Assembly: GCA_036936605.1 (NCBI GenBank)
Contig: JAUPFV010000001.1
Span: 244,464,925-244,528,924 of the forward strand
From: Limnanthes douglasii subsp. nivea
Taxonomy: Eukaryota > Streptophyta > Magnoliopsida > Brassicales > Limnanthaceae
Direction: 5' to 3'
Length of the DNA: 64,000 nt
A model generated the notes under the pieces. It searched no databases. It was not told the origin of the DNA and saw only the letters and a program-made list of their open reading frames with translations. Made by a program: the position numbers and the translations under genes. Below, one piece after another: positions 38,101 to 45,436 of this stretch (position 1 is its first letter; the number at the start of each line of letters is the position of its first letter).

Positions 38101-38929
38101 GTCTTCCACGACCTCGTGTTGAGCTTTCTCGTTTCTCGTAGTTGTAGTTGGAATTATTGTTGTTGTAATTCCAGCCACGTCCACGTCCATGATAACCACC
38201 TCGTCCGCGGCCTCTACCTCTTCCTCGGCCACGTTGATTTCTATCATCCTCTTGACTTGCATGCATGTCCTTGAGTTCTAGTTTGAGGACTTGCTCGGTG
38301 ATTTCTTGCTTCTTCTTGTGCTTTTCTTCGTAGGCTTGTAATGAGCCTTGGAGTTCTTCAATCATCATTTTCTCCAAGTCTTTAGTTTCTTCAATCGTCA
38401 CGACGATGTGCTCAAATTTAGGATCCAACGAGCGGAGTATTTTTTCGATTACTCTCACATCTTCTAACTTCTCACCATTTCTTTTTAATTGATTAGAAAC
38501 GGTTGCTACTCTTGAAAAATATTCCGAAATAGATTCGGACGCTTTCATATGTAAGGATTCAAATTCACCTCTTAATGTTTGGAGACGTACCTTTTTCACC
38601 TTTTCGACTCCTTTATAAGAGATTTGTAATTTCTCCCACGCTTGCTTGGCGGAAGATGCGCTTGAAATTTTTTCGAAGCCATCATCATCTAATGCTTGAT
38701 AGATGAGGAAGAGAGCTTTTTTGTCTCTCTTTCTTAAATCCTTGAAAGTCGTTTTCTCCTCTTGAGTAAGGCTTGCTTCATCTTCGGGTTCGTCAAACCC
38801 TTTTTCTACGGCATCCCATACATCATGTGCTCCAAGGAGAGCTTTCATCTTGATACTCCAATTATCGTAGTTGTTGTTGTTGAGTGTTGGAACTTGGAAG
38901 GATGATACACCATTCGCCATATTTTTCAA
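35147..38929 (-). CDS. copia gag-pol polyprotein with internal deletion
   Basis: 1,260 residues in one open frame. Order: UBN2-type gag (about 1-230); zinc knuckle CYKCQRFGHYASEC (about 290-303); protease start WYLDTGASNHMCG (about 345); integrase with the D-D-E core (HTDVCGP, SDRGGEF, SPQQNGVAERKN; about 440-560); reverse transcriptase with YVDD (CLYVDDLIF); RNase H with TLSTCEAEYVA and VDNKSAIALAKN. At about residue 383 (near 37781) the frame runs from GDDSKISVKGK straight into ELLSKKEMVRGLPCIN. Relatives of this family, as I know them, carry roughly 100 more residues here, including the rest of the protease and the H-x-H half of the integrase HHCC finger; only LCEGC remains. The frame is kept. 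Probably no self-sufficient protease/integrase, so mobilisation in trans is inferred. Confidence 0.93.
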   Translation of the reverse strand: MKNMANGVSSFQVPTLNNNNYDNWSIKMKALLGAHDVWDAVEKGFDEPEDEASLTQEEKTTFKDLRKRDKKALFLIYQALDDDGFEKISSASSAKQAWEKLQISYKGVEKVKKVRLQTLRGEFESLHMKASESISEYFSRVATVSNQLKRNGEKLEDVRVIEKILRSLDPKFEHIVVTIEETKDLEKMMIEELQGSLQAYEEKHKKKQEITEQVLKLELKDMHASQEDDRNQRGRGRGRGRGRGGYHGRGRGWNYNNNNSNYNYEKRESSTRGRGRRNPNSRYDKSQIQCYKCQRFGHYASECRGPNNRVEEKANYVEEKTEEKDMLLLTYKTTNEGQENTWYLDTGASNHMCGKRSMFVEINEAVSGNVSFGDDSKISVKGKELLSKKEMVRGLPCINHPDQLCEGCLLGKQFRKGFPKESESRANKPLELIHTDVCGPIKPSSLGKSNYFLLFIDDFSRKTWVYFLKQKSEVFGVFKKFKAVVEKESGNKIKAMRSDRGGEFTSNEIMEFCEAHGIRRRLTVPRSPQQNGVAERKNRTILDMARSMLKSKKLPKDFWAEAVACAVYLSNRSPTRSVWGKTPQEAWSGRKPGISHLRVFGSVAHVHVPDQQRTKLDDKSKSFIFIGYDSSSKGYKLYNPNNKKVVISRDVIVDEEGEWDFGSHTNEFTFFPQIEDDEQTPNEQSEEVATPHASPTSTTHEDSPSSSSSNGSQNERVVKRTRSLSDLYEVTEPMNNLTLFCLFADCEPVTFQEAAQEKQWRDAMDEEIRAIEKNDTWELTSLPKGCKTIGVRWLYKTKRNAKGETEKHKARLVAKGYCQKPGIDYDEVFAPVARLETIRLIISLAAQNKWKIQQMDVKSAFLNGVLEEEVYIQQPLGYEVKGHEDKVLKLKKALYGLKQAPRAWNSRIDKYFQENGFNKCPYEHALYTKITDGDILIVCLYVDDLIFTGSSPSMFNKFKEVMTKEFEMTDLGLMAYYLGIEVKQQKDEIFISQESYAKDILKKFKMENCSSISTPMEFGVKISKHEEGESVDPTLFKRLVGSLRYLTCTRPDILHAVGLVSRYMESPTTTHFKAAKRILRYLKGTIDFGLLYSISNDYKLVGYSDSDWGGDIDNRRSTTGFVFFMGNIAFTWMSKKQPIVTLSTCEAEYVAATTCVSHAIWLRNLLKEIDLTQHEPTKVYVDNKSAIALAKNPVFHDRSKHIDVRYHYIRECISRKDVQVEHVKTQDQAADIFTKPLKSEDFKRLRKLLGVTSSSGTSLD

Positions 38930-38969
38930 AATGTTGAATATTTAAAAACAAAATTTCGGAAAGAGCTTG

Positions 38970-38985
38970 TGGCTCTGATACCACT
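38970..38985 (-). promoter_or_regulatory. primer-binding site (initiator Met tRNA)
   Basis: The minus strand reads TGGTATCAGAGCCAC just inside the 5' LTR, the standard copia primer site. Confidence 0.85.
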
Positions 38986-38986
38986 T

Positions 38987-39467
38987 TGTTGGCGGAAAAA
39001 TAATAAAACAACACTCTTTTAAAAACAAACAAACAACTTTGATAAAATTGAAAAAAAAAATATTACAAGAACACTCTCACAACTCACACTAGAAGAGAAA
39101 ATATTTTTTCTTTCACTCAAGAGAGTTTAAAACGTTCTGGTGTTAATCGATGAATGCAGTACAAGATTAAATAGTAAAACACATACAAGGCAGTTACTAA
39201 AAAATAGCACTTAATGTTGGTAACTCCCGTAACGCTTTGGCACTTAATGTTGATAACTCCCGTAACGCTTCAGCACTTAATGTTGATAACTCCCGTAACG
39301 CTTTAGCACTTAATGTTGATAACTCCCGTAACGCTTTAGCACTTAATGTTGATAACTCCCGCATTCTCTTAACTACGTGGAAGACCAAATCAAAGCAAAT
39401 AACTATTTTCAAATATCAAATAAATAACCCTAACGGAATAAATAAGTTTAGATTAATAAACCCAACA
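38987..39467 (-). repeat. 5' LTR of the copia element
   Basis: 481 bp, the same sequence as 34655-35137 except for an A-tract two bases shorter. The 33-bp repeats lie at 39207-39362. Confidence 0.95.
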
Positions 39468-39605
39468 TATACTGCATCAAACAAGCTATTAACAGCCAAC
39501 CTAAAACCATTACTGGTTTCATGGATATCATTATCTCGTAAGAACATACGCAATTACAAGCAAAAATAACATGTATTTTATATATAACATCTACTGTGAT
39601 AACAA

Positions 39606-39611
39606 TTTATT
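39606..39611 (-). promoter_or_regulatory. candidate poly(A) signal of the P450 gene
   Basis: AATAAA on the minus strand about 95 bp after the P450 stop and before the copia LTR. The retrotransposon may therefore lie outside the mature transcript. A single hexamer in AT-rich DNA is weak evidence. Confidence 0.35.
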
Positions 39612-39705
39612 TCGTATAGCATGAACATATAGGCCTTGTATTACAATTTACTATTGCGTTGAAAAAAAAGAAGGCTAATAGACGGATTTAAACTTTGCAA
39701 AAGGA

Positions 39706-41232
39706 TTAGCCCATAACATCATCGTTCTTGTAAAATTTTGGTTGTAACCTCATTTCCGGAACAGATTCCACAGGAGTTTGCATATAAGTCACCAATCCTG
39801 GCCTTTCCTCCATCAAAATCTGATCTGCCGTAAACCCGAGCGGTAACTTCCATTTAAAGCAATGCAACAACTGCCCTAACATTAATGTAACAGTTGTGAT
39901 CCCCAGCTGTGCTCCAGGGCAAACTCTCCTACCCGAACCAAACGGCAAAACCCTAAAGTCTTGACCTTTTACATCAACCTCCTCCACAAGAAACCTATCC
40001 GGCTTGAACTGATTAGGTTCATGCCAAACTTTGGGATCGGTGCCCACGGCCCAAACATTGACGAAGAAAGTTGTTCCCTTCGGTATTTTGTAGCCGTTGA
40101 TCTTAACTTCTGCATCAGACTTGTGCGGTAGGATCAATGGAGTTGGTGGATGCAGCCTTAGAGTTTCTTTAACTATGCATTGTAGATAAGGTAAATTTGG
40201 AACATCAGATTCTGAAAAATGACGATGTCTCCCGATTACTAAATCTAGCTCTTCATGGGCCTTTTGTTGAACGTTTGGGTTTTTAATTAACTCTGCCATT
40301 GCCCATTCGACCGTGATTGGAACTGTATCACTGCCTGCACTGATCATGTCCCATAGAAGCTTAATCATTGTATCCTCAGTTAGGTCATATATTTCTTGCA
40401 TCTCAAGTAAGCTTTTTACAAAAGGCTTATTCTTGAGTTTCTCTTCGTTTCTATGTTCTTCCATGATTCCTCGAATAAAGTGGGTCTTACGCCTCGAGTA
40501 GATACGGAATTCCTCGTTCCCATTCCACTTTGGGATCCAATTCAACCACCAGATGAGGTCAAAGATGCCGAGCGATGCACTTAGGTTAGTTTCATAATTC
40601 ATCACCGCCTTGAATTCGAGTCCTTGTACATTTGAAACTCCATCTTTAGTAACAAAGCGTTTTCCAAACACCATTCTTGTAATGACATTCAATCCTGCTG
40701 ATGCCAGGTACGGTCGCAACACTAAACTTTTGTTTTCGAGCTCTTTAGAGTCCTTGAATATTGTCTCGGACATTAATGTTACTTCGTTTTCTCGTACATG
40801 TCTAAAAGATTCAATGCTTTTAGCCGAAAATAGTGCAACCGTACAAATTTTTCTCATTTTTACGTACTCGGATCCGTAATCGGCCCATATAAGATCCTTA
40901 CCATTGTTCGTAATCATAACAGCTGGTCTAGTCCTGTGCCTGTTTGCTAGATGTTGGTCATTGTCTTTAAGCACTTCTTTAGCCAATTCCGAGTTTGAAA
41001 CAATAATATTCAATTCAGAACCGAACCATACTGATATAACAGGACCATATTTTCTTGACCATTCGGCAAAACACCGGTGCCAAAGGGGTTTGATCACGTA
41101 GGTGTTTCCAATTAACGGCCACGGCCGCGGGCCCGGTGGCAACCGGACGTTTTTTAGAGATTTGTAAATTTTATAAGTTAGGAAAAGAAAGGTGATGGTT
41201 ATGATCCAGATTTGTACAAGAGAGAAAGCCAT
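39706..41232 (-). CDS. cytochrome P450, CYP98A-like (p-coumaroyl ester/amide 3'-hydroxylase type), intronless
   Basis: 508 residues, full length for a microsomal plant P450. An N-terminal membrane anchor (about 5-22) and proline-rich hinge LPPGPRPWP are followed by the I-helix AGSDT oxygen-binding motif (about 307), ExxR as KETLR (about 365), PxRF as KPDRF, and heme-binding PFGSGRRVCPG with the axial Cys. Stretches such as GKDLIWADYG, SNSELAKEVLK and the C-terminal GLVTYMQTPVESVP are strongly CYP98A-like. Known for the family: CYP98A enzymes 3'-hydroxylate p-coumaroyl shikimate/quinate in lignin and chlorogenate synthesis, and Brassicales paralogues CYP98A8/A9 act on spermidine conjugates. 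The ORF has no intron, whereas canonical CYP98A genes do, suggesting descent from a retrocopy (inference). It is intact and has a TATA box. The exact substrate cannot be read from sequence. Copia lies 240 bp downstream; a LINE 3' end is about 440 bp upstream. Confidence 0.93.
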   Translation of the reverse strand: MAFSLVQIWIITITFLFLTYKIYKSLKNVRLPPGPRPWPLIGNTYVIKPLWHRCFAEWSRKYGPVISVWFGSELNIIVSNSELAKEVLKDNDQHLANRHRTRPAVMITNNGKDLIWADYGSEYVKMRKICTVALFSAKSIESFRHVRENEVTLMSETIFKDSKELENKSLVLRPYLASAGLNVITRMVFGKRFVTKDGVSNVQGLEFKAVMNYETNLSASLGIFDLIWWLNWIPKWNGNEEFRIYSRRKTHFIRGIMEEHRNEEKLKNKPFVKSLLEMQEIYDLTEDTMIKLLWDMISAGSDTVPITVEWAMAELIKNPNVQQKAHEELDLVIGRHRHFSESDVPNLPYLQCIVKETLRLHPPTPLILPHKSDAEVKINGYKIPKGTTFFVNVWAVGTDPKVWHEPNQFKPDRFLVEEVDVKGQDFRVLPFGSGRRVCPGAQLGITTVTLMLGQLLHCFKWKLPLGFTADQILMEERPGLVTYMQTPVESVPEMRLQPKFYKNDDVMG

Positions 41233-41285
41233 TGGAGGGACAAAAAGTTAAGGATTAAATGGTATGGTGTGATCTTGAAACAACC

Positions 41286-41295
41286 TTAATTTATA
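41286..41295 (-). promoter_or_regulatory. TATA box of the P450 gene
   Basis: The minus strand reads TTCTATAAATTAAGG about 55-60 bp before the ATG, leaving a short leader of roughly 30 bases. Confidence 0.6.
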
Positions 41296-42333
41296 GAACA
41301 TGTTTAGTTCAGGTCCTGGAAACATGGTCATTCAATTTCTATGTGAATAGAGATGATAATATTTCGTCCAACCTGATTCCATTCAATTCATAAATTTCAT
41401 ATCCCAATTCGGATTTAAGCAGAAAAGCGTTGTCGAATTCAAGGTTTGAATGAGATTTGGATTGATAAGTCGGAGCAGGGTATGAAATTATGACATCTTG
41501 ATCAAGTCACAAAATCCGGATTGAATTCAGAAAAGAAAAAAAAAACTAAATTTTTTTAAGTCAAATTTAAAAAACCAAATTGATAATTAAAAGTTAAATC
41601 CGGATCCGATCCCGTTAATGAGAACCCGCTTTAGATTACATAAATTAACATTTTCTACTGATTTTTAGTTCAGTATTTTTTTTTTTTAAGCAAGAGACAT
41701 TTATTACTTGATTAAGAAAATTACAAAATTTGAGGAGTCAATTAAGACTGAAATACAACATAGAGGGGGAAAGAGCAAAATATCCAAATTAGACCTAAAT
41801 CCATTAGAGGACTGACTGAGTCTGTTCACACCAACGAGAAACTCCAAAGCCCCAAATCGAATTGCAACCCCTAACCATCAACAAACGTCAACCATATTGA
41901 AATTGATTGAAAATTTAGGATTATTTTCATCAAATTGTATCCATCATAGCAACCGATTCAACCAGATAAGCCACAAACCCAAATCGACACCCAACCCTAA
42001 CCAATTTCATCTTCAATCCCTCTTTAGAAGCTTTACGAAACATCAGAGTCACTCCAAAAGCATCAGAGCCACTCCAAAATCACTGTCATTTCCACGATTA
42101 TACAAGCTTCATCGGGATTTCATCTGCTAAGAAAGACGAACATCCAATAGTTTTCTGGGAAAATTATCAAACAGAAGAGATGTAGCCTAATCCAAGATTT
42201 TCGAGCAACACAATAGCCAGAAGCGGATTGGGGGCATTGAAATGAGAGAACGATAATTTCTCTTTACATTTCAATGTCCATTTTATGAGCCAATCCACGG
42301 CCCTATTTTGAACTCTAGAGATATAGGAAATGG

Positions 42334-45190
42334 TCATAGAAGGGAGGAGAAGATCTCTACAAATAGGAATAAGAGAATTAAGGTAAGCATAATTTTTTCG
42401 ATTTTAATAATGTTAACCAATGTCAAACAGTCTGTTTCAATATCGATATTAACCCAGTTTCTGGACTTGCAGATCAAAAGACCCTCAAGCAGCGCTTTGG
42501 TTTCAGCAACCAGAGGCTTTAGCTTGCCAAAGAAATTACTTGAGCCAGTAATGATGGATCCTTCCTTGTACCTGAAAATCATGGCTCCACAAGACTCACC
42601 ATTGTTGAGGCAGGAGGCGTCCACATTGACCTTGATCCTACCATCAACAAGCGCAACCCAATTAAGATAAGTAATACTATTATTATTGAAAAGTTTTTCA
42701 TGGGAAATACATCATATTGTTTGACCAGCTTCACTGAAATTAGTCCATGATTACTGGTTAGAATATTAGCAATGTCAAGACCCAGAATAGTCCTGTTGAT
42801 AATAGAAATAGAAGTCGTAATACTGAGCCCAGAGTTCTTAAACTTGGCAGTATTACGACTCTTCCATATCACCCAGCAGATTATAGCTGGTAAAGTGTGG
42901 GTGATATGGACCTTTTGAGTTGAAAACCAAAAACAATTATATACCACATGCTTTAGAGTCATGAATCTTTCAATTCTTAAATTGAAAAGATTACTGAAAT
43001 GACTCCAAAGACTCCAAGCATAATCAGAGCTAACAAATTGATGATTGACATCTTCACTATTTAAACAAAATTGGAATTTGAAGCCAAGTGCAAATGTCTT
43101 TTTTGTAAAACATAATCAATTGGAATATAAATTTAAAAATCTTCCATAAAATGAATGAAAACTTCCTTGGAGTAATAGAAGCCCAGATTTTTTGGTGGAA
43201 ACGAGAAGGACTATTAGTTTTCCTGATTGAGCTCCAAGTGCATTTTATGTTAAAATTATGATCATGAGATAAATCCCAGATCATAACATCAGCTTTAGAG
43301 GGATCCACTTTGAATTTGCTAATCTGATTCATTCTATTTTTAGGAACAGCGCTAGATAAAGCCTCCCAGTCCCAGGAGCCAGATTTCCAGAAAAAGTTCA
43401 CCTTGGCCTCAAGATACCAGTTGTTGGTAGACAGCTTGTGATCCAAGATTGGAGGCCAGTGGTGCCAATTCTCTGACCAGAAATCCATGTCCCCACACCC
43501 CAGTAACCACCTAATGTTGCTATCTGCCACATCTTTGATACCTATAGGGCCCTTCCATGTTAGAGATCCATCTATCTTTTACTTAGTTTTTAAAGGATGA
43601 GAGTTTCTGTTATAGATATCATTCATGATTCTAGACGAGAGACTCTCATTTTTCCTATAAGAAAACCACAATTTTTGAGAGAAAGTGGCATGAATATCAC
43701 CTAATTTTCTGATATTTAGTCCACCCTCTTCAAAAGGAAAGCACAGCTTATCCCAAGAAGTCCAATGCGTCATTTTTTAATTAAATTTGGACCTCCATAA
43801 AAATCTGTTAAACATTATTTCAATTCTTTTTATAATACAATTAGGAAGAACAGAATTTTGCATCCAATAGTAAGTTATAGACATAAGTATATTAGAGACC
43901 AAAGAAATCCTTCCCCCATAGGATAAATATTTTGAATTCCACTCCATAACTTTTGCATTTATCTTGTCAAGAAGAGGGCTATAATTCTGAGCCTTGTTAT
44001 ATATGTGCAGGGTGATACCGAAATAGCAGGTTGGGAGCCTATCAGAGCTAAAACAAGTGATATTATCCAATGAATGAATTATGCAGTGATGTAACTTGTT
44101 TGAGGTAATGATTCTTGTCTTGTCTTTATTGATAGACTGACCATACACTAATTGATACCTGTCTAGGAAACTGCTTAATAGTTCAATAGAATTAGGAAGA
44201 TTGTTAGTATAGATGATGATATCTTCAGCAAATGCAGTACAAGGGACAAGGATTTCAGTCCTAGAAGCATACTGCATGGACTTGTTCATATATAACAGCT
44301 TATAGAGACCTCTAATAAACACTTTCTCACTAATAATAAAGAGGCTTGGAGATAGGGGATCACCCTGTCTCAAGCCCTTTTTAGATTGAAAATAGCCATA
44401 AATGTTACAATTAATTAGGATAGAAAATTTAACCCTCTTAATCAGCTTAGAAATCAGGCTGATGAAACTACTAGAGAAGCCAAAGTGGGATAAGACTTTC
44501 AGAATGAATGAGAAGGACATTCTGTCAAAATCTTTTGACATGTCCAACTGAATTATGATGTTACCCTTCTTAGGCTTTCTGTTTAGATCATAGGCAATTT
44601 CTTTGGCAATAAGAATATTTTCATGAATAGATCTGTTTTTAACAAAAGAAAACCGGTAGTTAGACATAATACAAGGTAGAATAACAGAAAGCCTAGTATT
44701 GATAAGCCTATAAAATATTATATTCAGCATAGTACAAAGGCTAATAGTTCTATAATTACACCAACTCATAGGATTAGAGGTCTTTGGGATTAGACTAATC
44801 CCAGTAGAAAACATTCCATTTGGCATGTTATAAACCTACAAGAAAGCACTAATAGAAGAACAAAGATCACACTTAATTATGCTCTAACAAGTTTTATAAA
44901 ATGAAATGTTATACCCATCTAAACCACCAGCACTATCTGCTTTCATACTGTTGATAATAGCCGAAATTTCTTGTTCACTTGCAGGCACCATAAGGAGGGC
45001 ATTATCATCACTGCACACCAGCTTGGAGTGTCAAACATATTACATGACATCATAGCATCCTCTTCATCATTACTACTAAATGAATCACAAGATAGGTAAG
45101 AATTAAAGTAGCTAACAGCAGAATTTCCTATATTAGGATCATCATATAACCAAGTATCTTCATGCTTAATTCCTTTAATAATATTCCTTT
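42334..45190 (-). pseudogene. LINE ORF2, 3' half: RT, zinc-binding region and RNase H (broken)
   Basis: RT at 44826-43777: ISLIPK, motif A IQLDMSKDFDRM, motif B GLRQGDPLSPSLF, and motif C AFAEDIIIY, where the usual FADD reads FAED so one catalytic Asp is Glu. Then CFPFEEGGLNIR (43773-43579), a zinc-binding RVT segment (43530-43057), and an RNase H-like domain (42624-42334) with VDASCLN-type start, AETKALLEGL and ETDCLTLVNI. Stops and frameshifts separate the pieces. An RNase H at the C-terminus is known in a subset of plant L1 elements. Confidence 0.82.
45182..45190. repeat. MULE target-site duplication, left copy
   Basis: TATTCCTTT, identical to 53447-53455. A 9-bp duplication is the hallmark of Mutator-type insertion. 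Confidence 0.95.
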
Positions 45191-45233
45191 GGGTATGGCT
45201 ATATATACCCAAAACGAGTTTAAGTATACCCAA
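45191..45233 (+). repeat. MULE left terminal inverted repeat
   Basis: 43 bp starting GGGTATGGCTATATATACCC, the perfect inverse of 53404-53446. Further GTATACCCAA copies lie inward to about 45275. Confidence 0.95.
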
Positions 45234-45297
45234 TTTTGAGTATACCCAAAGGTGATCTAAGTATACCCAATTTTTTCCAAAAATGCCCTTTTGTGGG

Positions 45298-45305
45298 TAT
45301 ATAAG
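45298..45305 (+). promoter_or_regulatory. TATA box of the plant-mobile-domain gene
   Basis: GGGTATATAAGCC about 135 bp upstream of the ATG at 45437, followed by a CT-rich leader. Confidence 0.65.
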
Positions 45306-45436
45306 CCATTTTTTTTTTTACTAAGTTCATCCACTCCACTTTCTCTCACTTCTCTCTAGAATTTCACCTCACTTATCTCTTTTTTTTTCCGGCGACCCGC
45401 CACCACCACCACCACTCTTCCTCCTCCTCCTTCATT

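Larger units (their letters stand above)
34655..39467 (-). mobile_element. young Ty1/copia LTR retrotransposon
   Basis: 4,813 bp with LTRs at 34655-35137 and 38987-39467, both TGTTGG...CCAACA. The target duplication is TATAC (34650-34654 and 39468-39472). The LTRs appear identical by eye except for 12 versus 10 A in one A-tract. A polypurine tract, AAAGGGGAGAA on the minus strand, abuts the 3' LTR, and an initiator-Met primer site abuts the 5' LTR. One uninterrupted 1,260-codon gag-pol ORF lies between. Insertion is therefore recent, although the ORF has an internal deletion. Confidence 0.96.
41676..45190 (-). mobile_element. L1-type LINE, 3' half
   Basis: The 3' end is marked by a 12-T run at 41676-41687 (poly(A) on the minus strand) next to AATAAATGTCTCTTGCTT, a typical plant LINE tail. 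It carries RT, zinc-binding and RNase H regions. The element is interrupted at 45190 by the MULE and resumes at 53456. I could not find a convincing target duplication for the LINE itself. Confidence 0.82.

Noticed and set aside
38970..38985. tRNA-like sequence (TGGTATCAGAGC) at several places
   Set aside because: Each is a 12-16 bp primer-binding site next to an LTR; no tRNA cloverleaf surrounds them.
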